From positions 1 to 13,071 of the forward strand of contig JAMCTV010000025.1 in assembly GCA_023381235.1 (NCBI GenBank): 13,071 nt of DNA. Reading direction: 5' to 3'. The stretch is from Gammaproteobacteria bacterium (lineage in GTDB: Bacteria; Pseudomonadota; Gammaproteobacteria; SURF-13). The position numbers were made by a program, and so were the translations under genes. The stretch's first letter is position 1. Each line of letters opens with the position of its first letter. The notes under the pieces were generated by a model. That model made no database searches, had not been told where the DNA came from, and saw only the letters and a program-made list of their open reading frames with translations. Shown piece by piece: positions 1 through 5,562 of the stretch.

Positions 1-1
1 C

Positions 2-1225
2 GCGGAAGGCGCGCTGCCGATCGCCATCGTGCCGTTCGCCGTGGAAGGCCAGGGGCTGCCGCCGGAGGATGTGAGCGCCATCGTGACGAATGATCTCAAA
101 CGCAGCGGCCGCTTCGCTCCACTGCCGGAGAAGGACATGCTCGCGCGCCCGCACCAAGGCAGTGAAGTCAATTTCCGTGACTGGCGCGCTCTCGGCTCCG
201 ACTTCCTGGTGGTGGGCAAGGTGCGCGCCACGGCGGCCGGGCAGTACAGCGTGCAGTTCGAGCTGCTCGACGTATTCCGCGGCGCGCGCATCGCCGGTTA
301 CAACATTCCGAGCGGGGCGCAGGAATTGCGCCGCGCCGCGCACCAGATCAGCGACATTATTTATGAGAAACTCACCGGCCAGCCGGGTGCGTTCAACACC
401 CGCATCGCCTACGTGACCGTATCCGCCCTCGCGCCGAAGCAGCAGAGCTATGCGTTGCAGGTGGCGGACGCCGACGGCTACAACCCGCAGACCATCCTCA
501 CCTCCAAGCAGCCGCTGCTGTCGCCCGCCTGGTCGCCGGACGGAACGCGGCTGGCGTATCTGTCGTTTGAAAACAAGCGCGCGCAGATTTACATCCAGGA
601 GATTACCAGCGGCAGGCGCGAATTGCTCGCCTCGTTTCCGGGGTTGAACGGCGCGCCCGCCTGGTCGCCGGACGGAACGCGGCTCGCGCTCACGCTGTCC
701 AAGGACGGCAACCCGGAGATTTACGTGATGAACCTGGCGAGCAAGGTGCTGGAGCGGCTCACCAGCAACCCCGCGATAGACACCGAAGCGGCCTGGTCGC
801 CGGACGGCCAGCGCATCGTGTTCACCTCCGACCGCGGCGGCAAGCCGCAGCTTTATATGATGCCCGCCGCGGGCGGCAATGCGCAGCGCGTCACCTTTGA
901 GGGCGATTATAATGCGCGCGGGCGCTACTCGCCGGATGGCAAGCTGCTTGCCATGGTGCACGGCGCGCGCGGACAATACCGCATCGCGGTGCTGGACCTG
1001 GAAACCAAGGCGCTGCGCGTGCTTACCGACCGCACGCTGGACGAGTCGCCCAGCTTCGCGCCCAATGGCGCCATGATTATTTACGCCACCAATGACGGCA
1101 GAAAAGGCCTGCTTGCGGCGGTATCGGTGGATGGACGCGTGCATCAACGCCTGCTGCTGCAAGAGGGCGACGTGCGCGAGGCCGCCTGGTCGCCGTTCGG
1201 ACGGCGTTTGATTCTTCAACAGTAA
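2..1225 (+). CDS. tolB: TolB, Tol-Pal system beta-propeller protein (5' partial)
   Basis: Periplasmic protein that binds Pal and links the inner-membrane TolQRA complex to the outer membrane during division. The frame is open to the left edge. It encodes 407 residues beginning AEGALPIAIVPF, which matches the start of the mature TolB N-terminal domain, so only the signal peptide and a few residues are missing. The GTG at 29 is an internal Val codon. Residues 1 to about 130 form the N-terminal domain (TolA-facing in E. coli). The rest is a six-bladed propeller with WD40-like motifs: WSPDGTRLA twice, WSPDGQRIV, YSPDGKLLA, FAPNGAMII and WSPFGRRL. The stop lies 22 bp before pal, consistent with co-transcription. 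Two blades share a 31-nt identical DNA stretch (522-552 and 654-684). Length and motifs fit the family fully, so identity is near certain. Confidence 0.97.
   Translation, partial: AEGALPIAIVPFAVEGQGLPPEDVSAIVTNDLKRSGRFAPLPEKDMLARPHQGSEVNFRDWRALGSDFLVVGKVRATAAGQYSVQFELLDVFRGARIAGYNIPSGAQELRRAAHQISDIIYEKLTGQPGAFNTRIAYVTVSALAPKQQSYALQVADADGYNPQTILTSKQPLLSPAWSPDGTRLAYLSFENKRAQIYIQEITSGRRELLASFPGLNGAPAWSPDGTRLALTLSKDGNPEIYVMNLASKVLERLTSNPAIDTEAAWSPDGQRIVFTSDRGGKPQLYMMPAAGGNAQRVTFEGDYNARGRYSPDGKLLAMVHGARGQYRIAVLDLETKALRVLTDRTLDESPSFAPNGAMIIYATNDGRKGLLAAVSVDGRVHQRLLLQEGDVREAAWSPFGRRLILQQ
522..684 (+). repeat. 31-nt direct repeat in two adjacent TolB propeller blades
   Basis: Positions 522-552 and 654-684 are identical. 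The offset is 132 nt, or 44 codons, which is one blade. Both copies encode the PAWSPDGTRL motif. Other blades use the motif with different codons, so these two were probably homogenised by recombination or duplicated more recently. Confidence 0.85.
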
Positions 1226-1247
1226 TCACAACAACAGGAGATATGAA

Positions 1248-1781
1248 ATGAAACGCATCAGCCAATTATTGTTTATCGTGCTGCCCGCCGCTTTGCTGTT
1301 CGGCTGCCCCTCCACGCCGACCAAACAGGAAGGCGCCCAAGTTGAAGAACGCGGCGCGGAGAGCGGCCTCGAAGGGGGCGTCACGCAAGGCATAGCCGAG
1401 GGCGGCGCGTTTACCGGCTCCGAACTGGATGATCCCAGCAGCCCGCTCGCCAAGCGCCTTGTTTACTTTGAGCTCGACAGCAGCGAAGTGAGGAGCGAGT
1501 TCCGCCCCACCGTTTCGGCGCACGCGCGTTACCTGTCGCAAAACCCCGGAGCCGCCGTCACCCTGGAAGGCCACGCCGATGAGCGCGGCTCGCGTGAATA
1601 CAACCTGGCGCTGGGAGAGCGGCGCGCCAATGCAGTGCGTGCCCTGTTGATGGCGGAAGGCGCGGCAAGCGCGCAGATTCAAACCGTAAGCTACGGCGAA
1701 GAGAAGCCGGTGGCCGCCGGTCACGATGAAAACGCCTGGGGTCAGAACCGCCGCGTCGAGATCGTCTACACCAAACGTTGA
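1248..1781 (+). CDS. pal: Pal, peptidoglycan-associated lipoprotein
   Basis: Outer-membrane lipoprotein that binds peptidoglycan and TolB. The 177-residue protein begins with a lipoprotein signal peptide (MKR, hydrophobic stretch, then LLFGC), giving lipidated Cys20 after cleavage. A low-complexity tether (residues 21 to about 70) precedes an OmpA-like domain (about 71-177). That domain shows the family hallmarks VYFELDSSEV, LEGHADERGSREYN and LGERRANAVR, which include the Asp and Arg that bind diaminopimelate in homologues, and ends in NRRVEIVY. The ATG at 1248 is preceded by AGGAG (1236-1240) at 7-nt spacing, which fixes the start; an out-of-frame ATG at 1243 stops after two codons. The stop TGA overlaps the cpoB ATG by one base. 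Length is typical. Confidence 0.98.
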   Translation: MKRISQLLFIVLPAALLFGCPSTPTKQEGAQVEERGAESGLEGGVTQGIAEGGAFTGSELDDPSSPLAKRLVYFELDSSEVRSEFRPTVSAHARYLSQNPGAAVTLEGHADERGSREYNLALGERRANAVRALLMAEGAASAQIQTVSYGEEKPVAAGHDENAWGQNRRVEIVYTKR

Positions 1782-2608
1782 TGATTTCGCGGCGCGCGCT
1801 CTGCCTCTTTGCTTTACTCCTCCCTGCGCTCGCAGCGGGCGCGGAGGAGGGGCGCAAGCCGCTTACGCTGGAGGAGCGCATCGCGCGCCTGGAGCGCCTG
1901 CTGGAAAACCAGGGCGAGATCATCTCGCGCCTGGACGCCATGCAGCGGGAGTTGCAACGCCTGCAAGGCGGGATCGAGGAGCAGGGCCACAGCCTCGGCG
2001 AGCTAAAGCAAGGGCAGCTCAATGCGTTGCGCGATTTCGACCGCAGGCTGTCCGAGATCGAAAAGAAGCTTGCGGCCTCTCCTCCCCCTGTGAGCGGAGT
2101 GGAGCCCGGCAGTTTGCCCGAAACGGCGGACTCGCAGCCTGACAGCGGCGGCGCACCGCCGCCCGGCCCGGCACCACCCGCTCCTGCGGCAAAACCCGGC
2201 GCCAAGCCGGCGGCCGCGAGCGCGGAAGAAGAGACCGCCTACAGCCAAGCCTTTGCGCTGCTCAAGGAAGCGCATTATGACAAGGCGATCGCGGCGTTCC
2301 AGGATTATCTGAACCGTTACCCGAACGGCGCGAACGCCGATAAGGCGCAATACTGGCTGGGCGAAACCTATTACGTCACGCGCCGCTTCAAGGAGTCCCT
2401 GCAGGCGTTTCAAACCGTGCTGGAGCGCTATCCCGGCAGCGCCAAACGTCCCGACGCGGCGCTCAAGATCGGTTTCGTGCATTACGAAACCGGCGCCTGG
2501 AACGAGGCGCGCAATGCGCTCAATGCAGTGATAAAAAACTACCCTGACACTCCCGTCGCCAAACTGGCCGACAGCCGCCTGCAAAGAATGAAGAAAGAAG
2601 GGCATTAG
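1781..2608 (+). CDS. cpoB: CpoB (YbgF), Tol-Pal cell division coordinator
   Basis: Periplasmic protein that in E. coli links PBP1B activity with Tol-Pal during outer-membrane constriction. I chose the ATG at 1781, giving 275 residues, over the in-frame TTG at 1778, because the ATG overlaps the pal stop as TGATG and no Shine-Dalgarno is visible, which suggests translational coupling. Order of parts: Sec signal peptide (about 1-21, ending LAAGA before EEGR); N-terminal coiled coil (about 30-98, the trimerisation region); a Pro/Ala-rich linker (about 100-148); and a TPR region (about 150-270) with YDKAIAAFQDYLNRYP, FKESLQAFQTVLERYP and WNEARNALNAVIKNYP. Family and neighbourhood agree. The linker is low-complexity and likely unstructured. 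Confidence 0.96.
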   Translation: MISRRALCLFALLLPALAAGAEEGRKPLTLEERIARLERLLENQGEIISRLDAMQRELQRLQGGIEEQGHSLGELKQGQLNALRDFDRRLSEIEKKLAASPPPVSGVEPGSLPETADSQPDSGGAPPPGPAPPAPAAKPGAKPAAASAEEETAYSQAFALLKEAHYDKAIAAFQDYLNRYPNGANADKAQYWLGETYYVTRRFKESLQAFQTVLERYPGSAKRPDAALKIGFVHYETGAWNEARNALNAVIKNYPDTPVAKLADSRLQRMKKEGH

Positions 2609-2625
2609 ACTATGCCCGGCGGGTG

Positions 2626-2631
2626 TAAAAT
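2626..2631 (+). promoter_or_regulatory. Candidate -10 box placing transcription start at the queE ATG
   Basis: TAAAAT lies 6 nt before the queE ATG, so a sigma70 start would fall at about the A of the ATG and give a leaderless mRNA. There is no good -35 at the right spacing and no Shine-Dalgarno before queE. This is a weak candidate; queE may simply be read through from the tol genes. Confidence 0.25.
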
Positions 2632-2637
2632 ACTCGC

Positions 2638-3324
2638 ATGTCTGAAGCAGTGCCCACTCAACCGGTTTCCAAAAATACGGACGCGGCGCAAACACGTCTG
2701 CGCGTCACGGAAATCTTTTACTCCCTGCAAGGCGAGACGTGCAGCGTGGGCCTGCCTACGGTGTTCGTGCGCCTCACCGGCTGCCCGCTGCGCTGTGGCT
2801 ATTGCGATACGGCGTATGCGTTTCACGGCGGCGAGTGGTTTACCCAGGCGCAAATCCTGAGTCGAGTGGCTGAGTATGGCGCGCGTTACGTCACCATCAC
2901 CGGCGGCGAACCGCTGGCGCAAAAGGCCTGCCTGGGTTTATTGCGCGCGCTGTGCGATCAGGGTTATGAGGTCTCGCTGGAAACCGGCGGCGCGCTGGAT
3001 GTGTCGCAAGTGGACCCGCGCGTGGTCAGGGTGCTGGACATCAAAACGCCGGGCTCCGGCGAGGCGGATAAAAATCTTTACGCCAACATCGCCCATCTCA
3101 CGCCGCGCGATGAAGTGAAATTCGTGATCTGTGACCGCGCGGATTACGAATGGGCGAAAGGCGTGCTCAAACAGTATTCATTTCCGTGCGAGATACTGTT
3201 TTCGCCCAGCTATCAGCAATTGAACGCCACTGAACTGGCCGACTGGATATTACAAGACCGCCTCCCGGTACGCCTGCAAATCCAGTTACATAAATATCTG
3301 TGGGGCGACGTGCCCGGTAAATAA
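2638..3324 (+). CDS. queE: QueE, 7-carboxy-7-deazaguanine synthase (radical SAM)
   Basis: Converts 6-carboxytetrahydropterin to 7-carboxy-7-deazaguanine in the queuosine/preQ0 pathway, in the cytoplasm. The 228-residue protein has the radical SAM cluster motif CX3CX2C at Cys49, Cys53 and Cys56 (GCPLRCGYCDT), the SAM-binding GGEP at 89-92, and the substrate-loop sequence FYSLQGE at 27-33. The C-terminus LQIQLHKYLWGD is typical of the family. The start at 2638 leaves about 20 residues before the conserved LRVTEIFYSLQGE; no clear Shine-Dalgarno is seen and the N-terminal 15 residues are not conserved in my recollection, so a slightly later start cannot be excluded. It lies 29 bp after cpoB and overlaps queC by one base (TAATG), so the two que genes are very likely co-translated. 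Confidence 0.96.
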   Translation: MSEAVPTQPVSKNTDAAQTRLRVTEIFYSLQGETCSVGLPTVFVRLTGCPLRCGYCDTAYAFHGGEWFTQAQILSRVAEYGARYVTITGGEPLAQKACLGLLRALCDQGYEVSLETGGALDVSQVDPRVVRVLDIKTPGSGEADKNLYANIAHLTPRDEVKFVICDRADYEWAKGVLKQYSFPCEILFSPSYQQLNATELADWILQDRLPVRLQIQLHKYLWGDVPGK

Positions 3325-4025
3325 TGAGCGCCGCCGTTCTTCCCTTTACCGCGCAGCACACCAAGGCAGTGGTGCTGCTGTCCGGCGGCATGGACTCGGC
3401 CACCACCCTGGGCATCGCGCGCGAGACGGGCTTTCAGTGTTACACCCTGACGTTTGATTACGGCCAGCGCCACCGCGCTGAGCTCAATGCCGCCGCGCTG
3501 ATTTCAAAACAGCTCGGCGCGCTCGAGCACAAGGTCATCAAAATTGATCTTGCCGCCATCGGCGGCTCGGCGCTCACCGATCCCGCCATCAAGGTTCCGC
3601 ACCAACCCGGCGGCGGCATTCCGGTAACCTACGTCCCCGCGCGCAACACGGTGTTTCTCGCCCTCGCCCTGGCCTGGGCCGAAGTGCTGCACGCCTTCGA
3701 CATCTTCATCGGCGTGAATGCGGTGGATTATTCGGGCTACCCCGACTGCCGCCCGCAGTTCATCGAGGCCTTCGCCAAGCTCGCCAATGTCGCCACCAAG
3801 GCGGGCGTGGAGGGCGCGCGCTTCACCATCCACACCCCGCTCATACACCTGAGCAAGGCGGAGATCATCAAGGAAGGCGCACGGCTGGACGTGGACTTTG
3901 CGCTCACCGTCTCCTGCTACGCCGCTGACGCACAAGGCCGCGCCTGCGGCAAGTGCGACGCCTGCCGCCTGCGCGCCGCGGGCTTCAAGGCCGCCGCCAT
4001 CACCGATCCTACCCGTTATCAGTAA
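3324..4025 (+). CDS. queC: QueC, 7-cyano-7-deazaguanine (preQ0) synthase
   Basis: ATP-dependent enzyme that turns 7-carboxy-7-deazaguanine into preQ0, the step after QueE. The 233-residue protein carries the PP-loop ATP pyrophosphatase motif SGGMDS at 20-25, the FDYGQRH segment at 44-50, and the VPARNTVFL and GVNAVDYSGYPDCRP blocks that surround the active site in the family. A C-terminal zinc site is formed by Cys198, Cys208, Cys211 and Cys214. The start codon overlaps the queE stop, with no independent ribosome site visible, so translation is probably coupled. It is the last gene of the plus-strand cluster; the next is tRNA-Lys, as in Pseudomonas. Length is normal and no key residue is missing. 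Confidence 0.97.
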   Translation: MSAAVLPFTAQHTKAVVLLSGGMDSATTLGIARETGFQCYTLTFDYGQRHRAELNAAALISKQLGALEHKVIKIDLAAIGGSALTDPAIKVPHQPGGGIPVTYVPARNTVFLALALAWAEVLHAFDIFIGVNAVDYSGYPDCRPQFIEAFAKLANVATKAGVEGARFTIHTPLIHLSKAEIIKEGARLDVDFALTVSCYAADAQGRACGKCDACRLRAAGFKAAAITDPTRYQ

Positions 4026-4030
4026 TTAAA

Positions 4031-4060
4031 TTGGTGTTCATCGCCTATCCGCATTAAAAT
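4031..4060 (+). promoter_or_regulatory. Weak sigma70-like promoter candidate after queC
   Basis: TTGGTG (4031-4036), an 18-bp spacer and TAAAAT (4055-4060) lie just past queC, pointing toward the tRNA-Lys. The -35 matches consensus at only three positions. It could serve the tRNA region, but the mature tRNA starts about 200 bp downstream. Confidence 0.25.
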
Positions 4061-4073
4061 AGAGCGCTGCCCT

Positions 4074-4110
4074 CATTCCCACCCCTTCTCCCGCAAGGGG
4101 AGAAGAGGGC
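4074..4110 (+). repeat. GC-rich palindromic repeat, copy 1 (hairpin after queC)
   Basis: CTTCTCCC (4085-4092) and GGGAGAAG (4098-4105) form an 8-bp stem with a GCAAG loop, about 60 nt past the queC stop. No U-run follows, so it is a poor intrinsic terminator. Its reverse complement resembles the repeat at 4690-4746, sharing a CTC/GGGAGA core followed by a GGGTG-GAGGG-like tail, so both look like one dispersed family in opposite orientation. Confidence 0.5.
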
Positions 4111-4143
4111 GAGCCGAGGCGCTGCGCGCGCTTAGTATTATTG

Positions 4144-4158
4144 GGGCCGTTAGCTCAG
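4144..4158 (+). repeat. 15-nt copy of the tRNA-Lys 5' end
   Basis: GGGCCGTTAGCTCAG is identical to the first 15 nt of the intact tRNA-Lys (4263-4277), 119 bp upstream of it. It covers the acceptor 5' strand and the start of the D arm, then diverges, so it cannot make a tRNA. A TATTAT box (4136-4141) sits directly before it. Confidence 0.85.
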
Positions 4159-4179
4159 GTGAGCTGCGAAGCAGCGAAC

Positions 4180-4201
4180 GCCAGTACAGGGATGTACTGG
4201 C
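4180..4201 (+). repeat. Perfect 8-bp hairpin between the tRNA fragment and tRNA-Lys
   Basis: GCCAGTAC (4180-4187) pairs with GTACTGGC (4194-4201) around the loop AGGGAT. GTACTGG recurs at 4258-4264, running into the first bases of the tRNA-Lys. This suggests the 119-bp unit is repeat-derived and could be processed as part of the tRNA leader. Confidence 0.6.
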
Positions 4202-4262
4202 CGTGGGTAATCGAAGCTGTTGCGGCACCGCCATGGAAGGCACCGTGAAGTTCATCAGTACT

Positions 4263-4338
4263 GGGCCGTTAGCTCAGCCGGTAGAGCAGCAGACTTTTAA
4301 TCTGTTGGTCGTGCGTTCGACTCGCACACGGCCCACCA
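4263..4338 (+). tRNA. tRNA-Lys (anticodon UUU)
   Basis: Complete cloverleaf of 76 nt including an encoded CCA. The acceptor GGGCCGT (4263-4269) pairs with ACGGCCC (4328-4334), followed by discriminator A4335 and CCA 4336-4338. The D stem is GCTC/GAGC (4272-4275, 4284-4287). The anticodon stem GCAGA/TCTGT closes the loop CTTTTAA, with TTT at 4296-4298. The T stem GTGCG/CGCAC closes TTCGACT. It decodes AAA and AAG. It follows queC, as in Pseudomonas, where the corresponding tRNA-Lys gene is a known genomic-island insertion site. A short GGGCC/GGCCC hairpin (4358-4372) lies 20 nt downstream, without a U-run. Confidence 0.97.
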
Positions 4339-4391
4339 TTTTGCTGTTTCGTGCGCCGGGCCAGAACGGCCCAGTCGCGGTAAACGTCGGC

Positions 4392-4426
4392 CTGAGAATT
4401 CTTAAGTGCTGCTTTAGAATTCTCAG
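4392..4426. repeat. 11-bp perfect inverted repeat before the ATPase relic
   Basis: CTGAGAATTCT (4392-4402) and AGAATTCTCAG (4416-4426) are exact reverse complements. Inside them, after a T-T mismatch, AAG pairs with CTT, leaving a TGCTG loop. The repeat ends 2 nt before the ATG at 4429. It could be an operator for a dimeric regulator or an mRNA hairpin that masks the start. It is AT-richer than its surroundings and has no U-run. Confidence 0.75.
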
Positions 4427-4428
4427 TC

Positions 4429-4584
4429 ATGAGACACATCCCACGTGAGTTGGAGCGGCAGATACTGAAGGCCGCGAAAGTCTTTCCGGCGGTGGTCCTG
4501 ACCGGACCCCGCGGGGCCGGTAAGACCTGGCTGCTGCGCCGCCTCCGGGCGCTCGTGTGGCGTGATTTCCTCAAGGAACTGTGA
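4429..4584 (+). pseudogene. Relic of an AAA_14/DUF4143-type ATPase
   Basis: A 51-codon frame from ATG 4429 to TGA 4582-4584. Residues 1-40 read IPRELERQILKAAKVFPAVV followed by LTGPRGAGKTWLLRRL, a close match to the N-terminus of AAA_14-type ATPases (PF13173), including Walker A (GPRGAGKT, Lys32). Intact members have roughly 380-450 residues and continue with the Walker B half and a DUF4143 region. Here the frame goes straight to VWRDFLKEL and stops. As I recall, that resembles the C-terminal VPWRDFLxxLW of the same family, so the relic may be the two gene ends joined by a large in-frame internal deletion. It has no Walker B, so activity is unlikely. The N-terminal assignment is firm; the C-terminal one is inference. 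Confidence 0.65.
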
Positions 4585-4689
4585 CCACCCCCACGGCCAT
4601 CCGGCCGCGGCGGACGATGTGCGTCGGGGCCAAGTCGTGGTGAAGCCGGAGAACAAGGCCCATCCTGTCATCCGTCCGATACCTCCATA

Positions 4690-4746
4690 CCCCCGCACCC
4701 TTCGCTTCGCTCTTCCCTCAGGGAGAGTGCCGGGGGTGAGGGTGAT
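4690..4746 (+). repeat. GC-rich palindromic repeat, copy 2
   Basis: Imperfect long hairpin. Outer arms CCCCCGCAC (4690-4698) and GTGCCGGGGG (about 4728-4737) pair with one bulge. Inner arms CTCT-CCC and GGG-AGAG close on TCA. The trailing GGTGAGGG is typical of intergenic palindromes in proteobacteria. It is related to, and inverted relative to, the copy at 4074-4110. Confidence 0.55.
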
Positions 4747-4774
4747 CCGTCCCCACGTGGGATTGGGCAGTTTC

Positions 4775-4799
4775 GCCTGTCTGCGTGCTACGCACAGGC
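4775..4799. repeat. Two-part hairpin downstream of the R-M locus
   Basis: GCCTG (4775-4779) pairs with CAGGC (4795-4799), and TGCGT (4782-4786) with ACGCA (4790-4794). There is a 2-nt bulge and a 3-nt loop. It lies about 90 nt past the metallopeptidase stop on the minus strand, so it could end that transcript, but no U-run follows on either strand. Confidence 0.45.
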
Positions 4800-4888
4800 A
4801 GGGAAGTACTGATGACAGCGTTTAACATGCTAGAGCAAAAGACAAGACGCGACCCCAACGAGCGACCCGTATTAGCCGCTCCTCCGCG

Positions 4889-5562
4889 TCAGTAGCTCCA
4901 TGTATCATGCCGCACGGGCAGGCGATTCAGCTCCTCCCGATGGAATCGCCATTTGGACATGAACTGATCTATCAGAGCAACAAAGCGCTGATTGTGAGTG
5001 GGCTCCAGCAGGTGGGTCATTTCGTGCACGACTATGTATTCGAGGCACTCCCACGGCTTTTTGGCGAGTTCCGTATTGAGGCGGATGGTTCCGGAACCGT
5101 GATTGCAGCTGCCCCACTTCGTTTTCATTCGTTGCACAAAGAACCGCTCGACATTCACGCCCATCAGCGGCTGCCATTTCTCGATCAAGGGCGGAACTGC
5201 TTCTTTTCTTCACCAGAACCGGGACGAATCTGCAGCAGCAACTTGCTGTGTTTGAGTTCCACTGCCGGGGCCACGTCTTGCTCTATTACCTTGAGCAAAT
5301 AGCGCTTACCCCAGACGTAATGACTCTCACGGTCGAGATACTCGCGCGGCGTTTCCCGTTCCTGCGCTCGCAGCTTATTCTGCTGTTGCTTGATCCAGTC
5401 GAGCTTGGATATCGCATACACCCGGATGGTGTCAGCGTTCATGCGTAACGGTGCAGAGATCCGCACCTTGCCGGACGGAGGATAGACGCTGAGATGGACG
5501 TTCTTGATGTTCTTGAACACCACGTCTACGACAATGCCGCCCAGTTGCATCTGCCTGACCAT
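4889..5562 (-). pseudogene. YgjP/DUF45-type zinc metallopeptidase, frameshifted
   Basis: Two consecutive frames encode one protein of the YgjP-like/DUF45 (M48-related) family, often found beside hsdR. The N-terminal part (ATG 5562-5560, stop 5185) has 125 residues, with VFKNIKNVHLSVYPPSGKVRIS and WIKQQQNKL. The C-terminal part (to 4889), in the -1 frame, holds KTKWGSCN and the zinc motif HEMTH (in EYIVVHEMTHLL) followed by HNQRF. The -1 frame is open from about 5209, so the shift falls within 5188-5209, next to an A-rich run. Joined, the parts read about GEEK-EAVPPLIEKW. Family members, as I recall, have a WYR-containing helix of about 15 residues between these points, so a small deletion likely accompanies the shift. 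The start overlaps the hsdR stop (TGATG), so it was translationally coupled. Catalytic residues survive, but the product is split. Confidence 0.8.

Larger units (their letters stand above)
4585..4888. other. Non-coding junction with repeats
   Basis: I see no convincing gene here. The 87-codon frame spanning 4562-4825 reads through the repeat and looks non-protein-like. The segment contains repeat copy 2 (4690-4746), a 10-bp palindrome CCCACGTGGG (4752-4761), a two-part hairpin (4775-4799), and a stretch near 4838-4858 (AAAAGACAAGACGCGACCCC). That stretch resembles sequence often seen beside REP/RAYT elements, a resemblance from memory only. Confidence 0.55.

Noticed and set aside
29..31. GTG as start of tolB
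   Set aside because: The frame continues upstream with LPIAIVPF, part of the conserved mature TolB N-terminus, so this is an internal Val codon.
1558..2695. Minus-strand frames opposite pal and cpoB
   Set aside because: Arg/Gly/Pro/Ser-rich shadows of verified genes, with no recognisable domain.
4144..4158. Second tRNA gene
   Set aside because: Only the first 15 nt match; no anticodon or T arm follows.
4562..4825. 87-codon frame after the ATPase relic
   Set aside because: It runs through a palindromic repeat and lacks protein-like character or a ribosome site.
4026..4888. CRISPR array or integrase in the junction
   Set aside because: There are no regularly spaced repeats and no recombinase motifs; the repeats present are single palindromes.
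5188..5209. Programmed -1 frameshift in the metallopeptidase
   Set aside because: There is an A-rich run but no classic heptamer plus stimulator, and the joined protein still seems to lack a core segment. Not fully excluded.
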